From: JAQAZP01 sp965531145
GTDB lineage: Bacteria > Acidobacteriota > JAQAZP01
Length of the DNA stretch: 18,086 nucleotides
Reading direction: 5' to 3'
NCBI GenBank assembly: GCA_965531145.1
Contig: CBESOE010000091.1
Coordinates: forward strand, 1-18,086
Shown here: in pieces, positions 1 to 7,275 of the stretch
Position numbering within the stretch: position 1 is the stretch's first letter
How the letters are laid out: each line of letters begins with the position of its first letter
Made by a program: the position numbers and the translations under genes
The notes under the pieces: generated by a model
Database searches by the model: none
What the model saw: only the letters and a program-made list of their open reading frames with translations
What the model was told of the DNA's origin: nothing

Positions 1-1907
1 GTGACCTTCCGCTCCTTACCCCGGCGGTCCAGCATCAGCCGGACCCTGTTCCCCGCCGGTCCGCGGAGAACGTCCCGGATATAGGGCAGTCCCAGCTCCA
101 GGACCGGCCGGCCGTCGAGCATCACCATCCGGTCCAGAACCCGTACCCCGGCCCGCCGGGCCGGTGAACTCTTCGCCACCCCGGCCACCAGCACATTACC
201 GTCACTGAGCACCAGCTGCATCCCCGAACGGTCCACCCGCACCGGTTCGCTGTGGAATCTGTTGGGCTCCAGCACAACCTGTCCGCGCCGGTAATCGAGA
301 TAGATGGTGAAGTGATTGAGCAGCGTGGCCCCGATCTTCCCCGACACCGGGGTCCGCCGTGCCCGGCCCTCACTTCGCGGCTCAAGGCTGAACAGCGCCG
401 GCAGGTCGGCAAAACTGTAGCGGCCAACCTCGAACGCCGAAAGGCGGGCGGAGATCTGCCGCACCACGCCTCCCACTCCCCCGCTGAACACTTCCCGCCG
501 GTCCCGCTTTCCTCGCAACAGGTTGTGGGCCTCGATGAACTCCCGGTGCAGAACCAGCGCGGCACTGGCCCCGGTGTCCAGTAGGAACCGGCCCTGGTAT
601 TGGTCCTCCACCAGGCCTTCGATCACCGGCAGGTTGCCCTGAAGCTCGATGTCCAGCACCTGACCCTCGCCGTTGTAGCGGTAGGCTGATGGCCGGTAGG
701 CGCTGACAGTCTGGTTTTCGTAGTCGATCTTGAGCACGAAGCGGCTGATGAAATCATATCCGAGTATTCCGTCCACCTGGAGCCCCACATAGGGCAGAAA
801 GAGGTCGAGATCCACCGAAAGCAATCGCTGGTTCACCAGTTCCAGGCCGGGCATGGCGATGGAGTCCACCCGGGTAAAAGAGGCTTCAGCCCGGCCCGCA
901 GCGCCGATCACCTCCACCAGCCGGCCTTTTTTCTCCAGCCCCAGACGGGTCACCAGCGACTGGTTGATCACGCTCACCGAGGCCCCGGTGTCCAGCAGAA
1001 AATGCAACCCCTCCGCGCCGTTGACCTCCACCTCCAGCATGATCAGGTCAGTGGCCAGATACATGGGGATGTCCTCAGCGGCATCACCATTGGTCAGGCG
1101 ACAGTCGAAGCCCACCTCCTCGGCTTCGGCCAGGGTGTAAAATCGGTCGTCCACCACCGGATCGAGGGTCACCGATTCAACCCGGGTCTCCACGTCAAAT
1201 CGGGCATCACCGGTGGAAAGCAAGGAATGGAAGGGGAAAAGAACACCATCCACCTTGTGGAAATCGCCGTAGGTGGTCACCGAGTCCAGTTCCTTGTGCC
1301 GGATCTCGCTGCGCACCAGCAGGCAACTGTCGGGATCAAAGTACAGGCTGGCCGGGGCACCCCCCGGTGGAGACACCTCCAGGCAGAGCAGGGTCCGGCC
1401 ATCCCGCTTGGTGGGCCCGCGATACTGGTAGAGGGAACCGTTGATTTCCGGGAAACAGTACAGGTGGCTGGCGAAGACCGCCCGGCCCACCAGGGCCTCC
1501 CGCTCCTGGCCTTCCAGGCGGGAAACCCGCTGGTTGCCATCCATCTTCCAGGCCGTTTCACCATCGAACAGGGCAGACTGGGTAATGAACCCCAGGTCCA
1601 GCTCGTTGCGGATCAGGTTTGGAGCACCGGTCCAGGTGACACTGCGCCCCTCCAGCCCAAAGGCCTTCACCGTTGATGTCACCCGGGCCCCGGTGAGGGC
1701 CAGAATCCGCTCACGCCCCCCCAGCGCTTTCAGGTGGCAGCGCAACAGGTCGGCCACCGCATCCCGCTCCACCTGCATGCCGTCCAGTTCCTGAGCGGAC
1801 AACTGGCCGCCGGGAAACAGTGCCGCCAGCAGCAGGCAGAAGAGCAGGCACGTGCCCCGCGCCGCAACGCGGTCTCGGTGAGTGCCGGGACGGGACAGGA
1901 TCCCCAT
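1..1907 (-). CDS. Secreted two-lobe aspartyl-protease-like protein with LolA-like N-domain and PDZ domain (3' end cut by window)
   Basis: The reading frame is open from an ATG at 1907 to the left edge (635 codons), so the C-terminus is missing. GGGAG lies just upstream of the ATG. Residues about 17-38 form a Sec signal peptide ending LSA-QE. Residues about 40-285 resemble the LolA-like/outer-membrane lipoprotein-sorting fold, with GGRERILAL near the start and YGDFHKVDGVLFPF later. Two retropepsin-like domains follow. The first has FLLDTGAS with catalytic Asp306 and a downstream DGILGYDF; the second has FLLDTGAS with Asp444 and a downstream GKIGATLL. Residues from about 550 match a PDZ domain (SSPARRAGVRVLDRMVMLDG). 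The family role would be periplasmic or surface proteolysis, or peptide recognition. One DTG per lobe could form a single-chain pepsin-like active site (inference). It is the last gene of the minus operon, 23 bp after the radical SAM gene. The domain call is strong; the substrate is unknown. Confidence 0.9.
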   Translation of the reverse strand, partial: MGILSRPGTHRDRVAARGTCLLFCLLLAALFPGGQLSAQELDGMQVERDAVADLLRCHLKALGGRERILALTGARVTSTVKAFGLEGRSVTWTGAPNLIRNELDLGFITQSALFDGETAWKMDGNQRVSRLEGQEREALVGRAVFASHLYCFPEINGSLYQYRGPTKRDGRTLLCLEVSPPGGAPASLYFDPDSCLLVRSEIRHKELDSVTTYGDFHKVDGVLFPFHSLLSTGDARFDVETRVESVTLDPVVDDRFYTLAEAEEVGFDCRLTNGDAAEDIPMYLATDLIMLEVEVNGAEGLHFLLDTGASVSVINQSLVTRLGLEKKGRLVEVIGAAGRAEASFTRVDSIAMPGLELVNQRLLSVDLDLFLPYVGLQVDGILGYDFISRFVLKIDYENQTVSAYRPSAYRYNGEGQVLDIELQGNLPVIEGLVEDQYQGRFLLDTGASAALVLHREFIEAHNLLRGKRDRREVFSGGVGGVVRQISARLSAFEVGRYSFADLPALFSLEPRSEGRARRTPVSGKIGATLLNHFTIYLDYRRGQVVLEPNRFHSEPVRVDRSGMQLVLSDGNVLVAGVAKSSPARRAGVRVLDRMVMLDGRPVLELGLPYIRDVLRGPAGNRVRLMLDRRGKERKV

Positions 1908-1930
1908 GAAAGAACTCCCAATTCAGAGCG

Positions 1931-3292
1931 TCAGATCTGGTGCAGCGGTTCCCGGCCGCTCCGGCGGCGATTCCGGAGAAAGGTGAAGAACCGGCCGATG
2001 GACTCCCGGGAGCGGAAGTAGAAGCGAATATTGGCCCAGATCAACCACCGTTCCATGGATCGTCCGGGGAACGACGGGTGGTCAAAGACAAGGTGGCTGC
2101 CATCGTATTCAGACCAGCCGCGAACCTTGATGCGCGGCTGCAGTTGCTGGTAGAGCCGGGTCCCGGGAAACGGCGTGAGAATCGAGAACTGAGCCGTCTC
2201 GGTATCCAGTTCCCTGGCATAGTCCACCAGTTGACGCACGGCCTCCCGGTCATCCTCCAGAGCCCCGAGGATGAACGCTCCGAGGGTCTCGATGCCCTCC
2301 TGCTTGAGCAGGGCCACCGCCTCCCGGGCAACGTCGGGTGCGCACCGCTTGTTGAACGCTTCCAGCGTCTCCTCCCGGCCGCTTTCGATACCCATGAAAA
2401 TGGTCTTCGTTCCCGCCCGGGCCAGCAGCCGCACCATCTCCGGGTTGCGTACAATGGTATCCGGCCGGGAAAAAAGCCAGAGGTTGAGGTCATATCCGCG
2501 TTCGATGATCGCCTCGGCAATGCCGGACGCCCACTGCGGATTCACGGTGAAGTTGTCATCCATGAAGGCCAGCGCCCGGTAGCCATGGCGATGGTAGATC
2601 TCGTCGATCTCCCGCATCACGTTCTCGAGGGTTCGGAAGCGGAGCCGGCGGCCGACAAAGTCAGGAACAGAGCAGAAGTGGCAGTTGCTGGGGCAGCCGC
2701 GGCTGGTGCTGATGGTGGCCGTTGACCGGCCCCACACCCGGGCTTTGTCATACTCATGCAGCCGCAGCAGGTGCCGGGCGGGGAAAGGCAGCGCGGAAAG
2801 ATCGTCCACCGGTGCCCGCCGGCCACTGCGCCGGATCTCCACCTCGCCGTTGGACAACGTTTTTTCGGCCCAGGCCAGGCCCGGCACCTGCCGCGGATCG
2901 GCGCCGGAACCCACGGCCGCCAGCAGTTCGGCCATGGTCTCCTCGCCCTCGCCGTGAACCACGTAGTCGACGTGGCCGGGAGCCAGCGCTTCCTCTTCGC
3001 AGTAGTGAGTGTGCGGTCCGCCCATCACCACCAGCGCACCGGCGTCTTTGGCCCGGCGGGCGATACCGTATGCCTGCTCCGCTCGACAGGTGTCGGTGGT
3101 GATGCCCACCGCGTCCCAGGGGCTGAAATCGAATTTCTCCACCCGGCCGTCAACGGCAAAATCCTGCACCGCCAGCTGGTGCCCCTGTGCTTCAAGCACG
3201 GACGCGATATAGAGCAGGCCCAGCGGCGGCAGACTCATCCCCAGACGGGCGAAAATCGTTTTTGCCGGCGGATTGACCAGCAGAACGCGCAC
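1931..3292 (-). CDS. B12-binding-type radical SAM protein
   Basis: This 453-aa protein has the two-domain layout of cobalamin-binding-fold radical SAM enzymes. Residues 1 to about 130 form the Rossmann-like domain (VRVLLVNPP, LPPLGLLYIASVLEAQGH, VVMGGPHTHY, VVHGEGEET). The radical SAM core follows, with CPSNCHFC (Cys200, Cys204, Cys207) to bind the 4Fe-4S cluster, then FMDDNFTVN, MGIESGREETLEAFNK and SILTPFPGTRLY. The cobalamin-ligating DxHxxG motif is not seen, as is common in this group, so B12 dependence is open. The frame continues upstream to an ATG at 3370, but GTG at 3292 has a GGGAGG site seven bases upstream and begins exactly at the conserved strand, so I chose it. Relatives act in methylation, lipid or cofactor modification; the substrate here cannot be inferred. 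It is cytoplasmic and lies in the minus operon, 23 bp before the protease gene. Confidence 0.93.
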   Translation of the reverse strand: MRVLLVNPPAKTIFARLGMSLPPLGLLYIASVLEAQGHQLAVQDFAVDGRVEKFDFSPWDAVGITTDTCRAEQAYGIARRAKDAGALVVMGGPHTHYCEEEALAPGHVDYVVHGEGEETMAELLAAVGSGADPRQVPGLAWAEKTLSNGEVEIRRSGRRAPVDDLSALPFPARHLLRLHEYDKARVWGRSTATISTSRGCPSNCHFCSVPDFVGRRLRFRTLENVMREIDEIYHRHGYRALAFMDDNFTVNPQWASGIAEAIIERGYDLNLWLFSRPDTIVRNPEMVRLLARAGTKTIFMGIESGREETLEAFNKRCAPDVAREAVALLKQEGIETLGAFILGALEDDREAVRQLVDYARELDTETAQFSILTPFPGTRLYQQLQPRIKVRGWSEYDGSHLVFDHPSFPGRSMERWLIWANIRFYFRSRESIGRFFTFLRNRRRSGREPLHQI

Positions 3293-3299
3293 GGGACGA

Positions 3300-3305
3300 C
3301 CTCCC
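3300..3305 (-). promoter_or_regulatory. Ribosome binding site fixing the radical SAM start
   Basis: GGGAGG on the minus strand lies seven bases before GTG at 3292. No comparable site precedes the upstream in-frame ATG at 3370, and the extra 26 residues that start would add are Gly/Pro/Arg-rich and unlike the family. Confidence 0.75.
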
Positions 3306-3415
3306 ACTACAATTCTGAAGACTGTGCCCTGGCGGGATCCGGCAGGCCCCGGCCCCGGCGGAGAGGCCATTTTATCACAGAGTGGTGAGCGACCCGGGTG
3401 AGGGGAACGGGAGCA

Positions 3416-5116
3416 CTATTGTCCGTCCGGCTTGCGTTCCCAGGGGGAGCGGACAAGCGACACGTCCTGTTCCCGAGCTTCCTTTTCCCGCCGGGCCACC
3501 AGATCGAGGTCCCGCTGTACCAGGGCAGCAATCAGCGGATGGTCCCAGATCCGGTCCGTCATCCCGCCGATGCGCCCACCGGCGATCAGTGCCAGGCCGG
3601 CTTCCTCGCCCTTGCCGGAGAGGTGCAGCAGGTAAGCGGTTTCCTCCAGCCGGCGGCGGTAGCGGCCGCAGGTAACAGTATCGAAGCGGGCGGACACCAC
3701 CTGCTGGAACGCCTCCTGCTGCCGCTCTTCCTGGATCGCCCCGGGGACGATGATGGTGCTCTCTCCTCCGGCCTGCACCTCGCGATACGCCCTGGCCGCC
3801 TCCTCGGGGCCCAGGGTCCAGCCGGTGAGCGGATCGGTGGCCAGCAGGCGCGACCAGTCGGCTCCCGAGGGATCAGGGAGTCCGTCGGCGGCAGGTGCCG
3901 GAACCAGGGAATGCACGGGGTGCTGGTACTCCAGGTGGTCGGTGCGGGGCCAGGATTCGGAGGATCGCCAGTGCAGGAATTCGCGAGGCGGGTCGAAGCC
4001 CAGCGGCCGGGCGCTTTGGAAAGCCTCCTCGAGAACAAAGTAGGCGTGCTCCGCCGGCACCTCACAGAGCAACAGGGAACTGCGCTGCTGTGCCCGGTCG
4101 ACCATCTCCCGCAGGTCGGCACGGGACATCTTCCAGACGGTGAATTCCCGGATACCCCGCACGTCATCCATCAGGGCCTGGGCAACGGCAAACCCCCGTG
4201 TCCCGGGCAGGCCGGCCAGCAGCACCAGGCGCTGGCCCTGCCAGTCGATGCCACTGATAAAGGCCCGGGTCTCGATCGCTTCCTCGAAACGGATCGGTGA
4301 CCCCTCTTCCCCGGAGGTGGTGGGAGTCCGCTCGGCGCCCTTTACGCCCTTGCTGCGCAGGCTGTAGAGCATCTTGCTCACCGCCTTGAGCACCAGCTTG
4401 TTACCGGCTTCCGACTCCAGGCGCAGGAGCAGGGCGGCCGCCTGCTCCGAGGCCACCGTCCCCGCCAGATCAACCACCTGCAGGTCCACCGCCTTATCCC
4501 GGCCGCACACCAGGCCAAGGAAGGGAATCACCTCTTCCCCGGCCTTTTCGTGGAGCAGGCGCAGCAGGATTTCCCGGTGTCCCGGGGCCAGTTCCCAGAA
4601 CCGCTGGACATGGAACTCCGGCGGTTCGCCAGGCAGCGACTCCGCCAGGTCCTGCAGCAGGTGGCCCACCTGTCTGAGCCCTTCGGTGCCCTCCGACTGC
4701 CCCTGGGCAACGGCAAAGGAGGAGAGATCCTCAAGAATGGCGAACTGGCCCCTGGAACCCAGAGCCACCGAGGCCATGGCCGCATCGGTGAGTCCGGCCA
4801 CACCGGCTTCCTCGAGCAACCGGATCAACTGGGGAGCGGCCAGGCCGGCCGCTGCGGGTGCGCTGTTCCGCTCACGCTCCCGCTTTTCGATCAATGCGAG
4901 AATCCTGCTCACCGACCCCCGGTAGTCCTCGGGAACCACCAGGTGGCTGATCCCCTCGTCCTCCTCGCCCACCTCCCCGGCCAGCCGGCAGAAGGTGTCC
5001 AGCCAGGCTGCGATTTCACTGCGCTCCATCTGATCGTCCGGCTCGGGAGCCTGCCGCCGGTCGGTATCACCGTTCTGCTTGCCGCTGTTCTTGCTCTTCA
5101 GTTTTTTTCTTGCCAT
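3416..5116 (-). CDS. Uncharacterised 566-aa helical protein, possibly HEAT-like
   Basis: I do not recognise this family. The protein has no signal peptide or membrane segment, so it should be cytoplasmic. The first 20 residues are Lys-rich (MARKKLKSKNSGKQNG) and look disordered. Residues about 30-270 are strongly helical, with leucine-spaced segments (LIRLLEEAGVAGLTDAAMASVAL, ILLRLLHEKAGEEVIPFLGLV, EQAAALLLRLESEAGNKLVLKAV) that suggest an alpha-solenoid. The C-terminal half (about 290-540) is mixed alpha/beta, with a glycine-containing FISGIDWQGQRLVLLAGLPG and a helical tail ending in charged residues. The ATG is preceded by GGTGA seven bases upstream; GAGGG lies closer but too near to serve. 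It is the middle gene of the minus operon, 89 bp after the TPR gene and 123 bp before the radical SAM gene. That it is a gene is clear from frame and context; its function is unknown. Confidence 0.85.
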   Translation of the reverse strand: MARKKLKSKNSGKQNGDTDRRQAPEPDDQMERSEIAAWLDTFCRLAGEVGEEDEGISHLVVPEDYRGSVSRILALIEKRERERNSAPAAAGLAAPQLIRLLEEAGVAGLTDAAMASVALGSRGQFAILEDLSSFAVAQGQSEGTEGLRQVGHLLQDLAESLPGEPPEFHVQRFWELAPGHREILLRLLHEKAGEEVIPFLGLVCGRDKAVDLQVVDLAGTVASEQAAALLLRLESEAGNKLVLKAVSKMLYSLRSKGVKGAERTPTTSGEEGSPIRFEEAIETRAFISGIDWQGQRLVLLAGLPGTRGFAVAQALMDDVRGIREFTVWKMSRADLREMVDRAQQRSSLLLCEVPAEHAYFVLEEAFQSARPLGFDPPREFLHWRSSESWPRTDHLEYQHPVHSLVPAPAADGLPDPSGADWSRLLATDPLTGWTLGPEEAARAYREVQAGGESTIIVPGAIQEERQQEAFQQVVSARFDTVTCGRYRRRLEETAYLLHLSGKGEEAGLALIAGGRIGGMTDRIWDHPLIAALVQRDLDLVARREKEAREQDVSLVRSPWERKPDGQ

Positions 5117-5160
5117 TCCCTCGTCACCGAATGGAAGGGTACAGCCGGACCAGCCACGGC

Positions 5161-5200
5161 CCCCGTGTCGACGGGGCGTGGGTGCGGTCCGGTGGGACCG
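5161..5200 (-). other. Two tandem hairpins between the TPR gene and the 566-aa gene
   Basis: On the minus transcript the first hairpin (5200-5185) has a perfect 6-bp CGGTCC/GGACCG stem around a 4-base loop. The second (5176-5161) has a perfect CCCCGT/ACGGGG stem with a 4-base loop. No U-tract follows either one, so a classic intrinsic terminator is unlikely. They could protect or process the mRNA, or lower expression of the downstream genes. Confidence 0.5.
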
Positions 5201-5205
5201 GCCTG

Positions 5206-6726
5206 TTATTCCTGCATCCAGGCGTCGATCTGCTGTTGGGGAATACCGAGTTTGCTCAAATGGCTGATGGCGCCGCGGGTCGATTGACCGGTGCGGGCAC
5301 AGATTTGCAGTCGTTTTTTCCAGATCTTTATGGCTTTATCCCGATAGATGTCGGACTTTTCCCGTTTCAGCAGTTTCTCGTAGAAATACCCCAGATTGTT
5401 GGCCGCCCAGCGGTTCAACGGATCGATTTCCATCGCCCGTAGATAGGCCGCCTCGGCTTCGTCGTATTTCCGGTTGCACTCGTAGGCAATGCCCAGATGG
5501 TTCTGCACGTTCGTGTGGTCCGGCTGCAGCGCCACCGCTCGTTGGCAGTACTCCAGCTGATTTTTGTATTTCCGCTGGACCCGGTTGATCTCGGCCAGGC
5601 CGAGCATGGCCCAGTAATCCTCTGAATCGTTCCCCAGCGCCGAATTGAAGTGCGACTCGGCCTTGTCCATCACCCGCTCGTCAAAATAGATGTATCCCAG
5701 TTTGGTGTGTGACCAGGCAACGGTGGGATCCAGTTCGATGGCCCGCTTGAAGAGGATCCGGGCATGATCGATCTCCTTGCGGCTGAGATGCAGCAGCCCC
5801 AGATTCTGGCAGGGCGACGCGAACTGGTCGTCCAGTTCCAGGGCCCGTTTGTAGCTGGACTCCGCTTCTTCGTAGAGCCCCTGCTTGAACTGCATATAGC
5901 CGATGTAATTGTGTGCTTCGGCCTGGAGGTGGTCGCTGGCCTGCAATTGCAGGATGCGGTGCGCCTCGGCCAGGCCCAGTTCGAACTGCCGGTGCTGGAT
6001 GTAGTAGTCGATGAGGAAGAAATAGGCGTCGTAGTTGTGAGGGTTGATGGATATCGCCCGGCTGAAGCACTGCAGCGCTTTGGCGTATCCCCCCTCGTCC
6101 CGCATAAAGAACTCGCCCAGCGAGATCCAGGCCCGGGCGAACATCTCCTCATGGGCAATGGCCTTCTGGTAGTGGATCAGTGTCTGCTCCGCTTCGCCCA
6201 TGCGGTAGTAGCAGGTGCCCAGAAGGTGGATCGCCGACAGGTTGTCCGGGTCCTGCTCGAGAGCAGTGCTCAGGCAGTCCAGTGCCGCTTCGGTGTCACC
6301 GAGGTTGAAATTGATGTTCCCCAGCACCTCCCAGGCCCGGGAGTCCTGCTGGTTCACCTCCACCACCTGCTCCACCATCTGGCGGGCCAGGTCCTCTTCA
6401 CCGGCATAGAAATGCAGCAGTCCCAAAGTCAGTTGATACCAACCCTGCTTGGCGAAGGGGGCAGCATCCTTGAGAAACAGATCACGAAGTTCGGGCACCG
6501 ACTCCTCGCTGAGGTGGAACGTGGACCGCACCGCCTCGAGCCAGGCGTCGCCATTGCCCGGGTCGTCCGCGATCAGCCGCCGGCTCTGCTCCAGGGCCTC
6601 GGCGTGCATCGCCCGCACGGTGAAGGCCCGGGCCAGTTCCAGGCGAGCGCCGGCGTCTCCGGTGGACATCACCCGGTGCAGGGTTTTAACGATTCCGCTG
6701 TCGAGGATGATTGCCTTGTCGGTCAT
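5206..6726 (-). CDS. Large TPR-repeat scaffold protein
   Basis: This 506-aa protein is almost entirely tetratricopeptide repeats. About eleven 34-residue units run from about residue 27 to 470, with the usual W/L-G-Y-A-P spacing; clear examples are AWEVLGNINFNLGDTEAALD, AHNYIGYMQFKQGLYEEAES and HTKLGYIYFDERVMDKAESH. There is no signal peptide or membrane helix, so it is probably cytoplasmic. TPR proteins are protein-protein scaffolds; some (PilF/Tgl) act in pilus secretin assembly, but those are short outer-membrane lipoproteins and this one is not. The start ATG has a GGGGAGG site nine bases upstream. It lies 22 bp after the small membrane-protein gene in the same operon. The repeat assignment is certain; the partner is unknown. 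The divergent pilin operon makes a pilus or envelope role plausible, but this is unproven. Confidence 0.93.
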   Translation of the reverse strand: MTDKAIILDSGIVKTLHRVMSTGDAGARLELARAFTVRAMHAEALEQSRRLIADDPGNGDAWLEAVRSTFHLSEESVPELRDLFLKDAAPFAKQGWYQLTLGLLHFYAGEEDLARQMVEQVVEVNQQDSRAWEVLGNINFNLGDTEAALDCLSTALEQDPDNLSAIHLLGTCYYRMGEAEQTLIHYQKAIAHEEMFARAWISLGEFFMRDEGGYAKALQCFSRAISINPHNYDAYFFLIDYYIQHRQFELGLAEAHRILQLQASDHLQAEAHNYIGYMQFKQGLYEEAESSYKRALELDDQFASPCQNLGLLHLSRKEIDHARILFKRAIELDPTVAWSHTKLGYIYFDERVMDKAESHFNSALGNDSEDYWAMLGLAEINRVQRKYKNQLEYCQRAVALQPDHTNVQNHLGIAYECNRKYDEAEAAYLRAMEIDPLNRWAANNLGYFYEKLLKREKSDIYRDKAIKIWKKRLQICARTGQSTRGAISHLSKLGIPQQQIDAWMQE

Positions 6727-6748
6727 CCGGGTCCGCCTCCCCGCCGGT

Positions 6749-6949
6749 TCAGCTTCTGGACCGCCCCAGGGCTCCGGAAAAAAACGCCGTCAGCGCCAGG
6801 GCCAGTGAAATAAAAGTGATCGTTGCGCCAAAGGGACCGTCCTCGAGAAACGTATCCGCCAGCAGGTAGAGGAAAAAAAAGGTCAGAAACCAGGAAAACC
6901 ATCGCTTTCCAAGCGGTCCACCAATTTCACTCAGCCGCAGGGCGGTCAT
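6749..6949 (-). CDS. Small two-helix membrane protein
   Basis: This 66-aa protein has two predicted membrane helices, about residues 17-34 (aromatic-rich, WFSWFLTFFFLYLL) and 41-60 (ATITFISLALALTAFFSGA). A short Asp/Glu-Gly-Pro turn separates them, and the tail ends in RSRS. The frame also allows an ATG at 6967, but the ATG at 6949 has GGAG at proper spacing and I prefer it. It is the first gene of the minus operon, 22 bp before the TPR gene and about 76 bases after a sigma-70-like promoter. No family is recognised. It could anchor the TPR protein to the membrane (inference). Its small size lowers confidence, but hydrophobicity, Shine-Dalgarno site and spacing all support a real gene. Confidence 0.72.
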   Translation of the reverse strand: MTALRLSEIGGPLGKRWFSWFLTFFFLYLLADTFLEDGPFGATITFISLALALTAFFSGALGRSRS

Positions 6950-7031
6950 GCCGCATCTCTCCGCCATCCCCCGGCAGCAACTGCCCGGCGATGACCAGAA
7001 CGTCCCTGTTCAAGTGGTCTATCAAGAGGAA

Positions 7032-7061
7032 ATGGTATCACCGTCCAAGTGCCGCCGTCAA
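7032..7061 (-). promoter_or_regulatory. Sigma-70-like promoter of the leftward operon
   Basis: On the minus strand, TTGACG (7061-7056) matches the -35 consensus at five of six bases. An 18-base spacer separates it from TACCAT (7037-7032), which matches the -10 at four of six. Transcription would start near 7025, giving a 5' leader of about 75 bases before the small membrane-protein gene. Confidence 0.5.
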
Positions 7062-7079
7062 ACCTGGCGCAACCGGGGG

Positions 7080-7112
7080 AACCTGGGGTGCACCCGGTTA
7101 CAACCCCGTAAC
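7080..7112. promoter_or_regulatory. Palindrome (candidate operator/enhancer) with adjacent hairpin
   Basis: GGGTGCACCC at 7086-7095 is a perfect 10-bp palindrome. It is flanked by AACC (7080-7083) and GGTT (7096-7099), which extend the dyad past a two-base bulge. GTTAC (7097-7101) and GTAAC (7108-7112) form a second inverted repeat overlapping it. The palindrome centre is about 65 bases upstream of the predicted leftward start and about 136 upstream of the predicted sigma-54 start. That is where a shared activator, or a sigma-54 enhancer-binding protein, would be expected. Confidence 0.4.
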
Positions 7113-7200
7113 AGATCCGGCCGGGGTCTGGGCGGGGCAACACTGCTCTCGAAAGAATATCCCACGCTATTCCAACACTTGCACGCTGAAATTTATTCGC

Positions 7201-7216
7201 TGGTATGGTTATTGCT
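7201..7216 (+). promoter_or_regulatory. Sigma-54-like promoter of the pilin operon
   Basis: The sequence TGGTATGGTTATTGCT carries the invariant GG (7202-7203) and GC (7214-7215) exactly ten bases apart, with the TTGCW half complete and the TGGCACG half changed at two positions. Transcription would start near 7227, leaving a leader of about 50 bases. Pilin genes are often sigma-54 controlled (PilS/PilR in Pseudomonas), which raises the likelihood. A sigma-70-like alternative (TTGCAC at 7179, TATGGT at 7204) has a poor 19-base spacer. Confidence 0.5.
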
Positions 7217-7260
7217 GCCTATGGTATCGACCGATAAGAAATCAGGCAGATAAACGCCGC

Positions 7261-7267
7261 AAGGAGG
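7261..7267 (+). promoter_or_regulatory. Ribosome binding site fixing the PilX-like start
   Basis: AAGGAGG is a near-perfect Shine-Dalgarno site eight bases before GTG at 7276. It decides the start, because the same frame stays open without a stop for 151 further codons upstream. Confidence 0.85.
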
Positions 7268-7275
7268 ACCTCCCA

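Larger units (their letters stand above)
6950..7275. promoter_or_regulatory. Divergent intergenic control region
   Basis: This 326-bp gap separates the leftward operon from the rightward pilin operon. It holds a sigma-70-like promoter facing left, a palindrome plus hairpin near its middle, and a sigma-54-like promoter facing right; each is listed separately. Both strands can be read open here in places, but no start has a ribosome binding site and the translations look non-coding. Confidence 0.7.

Noticed and set aside
3293..3370. Longer start for the radical SAM protein at ATG 3370
   Set aside because: The extra 26 residues are low-complexity and unlike the family; GTG at 3292 has GGGAGG at seven bases and begins at the first conserved strand.
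5764..6813. 349-codon open frame antisense to the TPR gene
   Set aside because: The opposite strand shows unmistakable TPR periodicity; this frame has no domain and no ribosome binding site.
7057..7130. Possible cyclic di-GMP riboswitch before the pilin operon
   Set aside because: Some short pieces recall it, but the conserved GCAAAGCC core and tetraloop-receptor arrangement are absent, and the region lies upstream of the predicted transcript start.
6823..7275. In-frame upstream extension of the PilX-like gene (151 codons without stop)
   Set aside because: It has no ribosome binding site, an Arg/Pro-rich translation, overlap with the divergent small gene and both promoters, and would bury the prepilin leader. 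GTG at 7276 has AAGGAGG.
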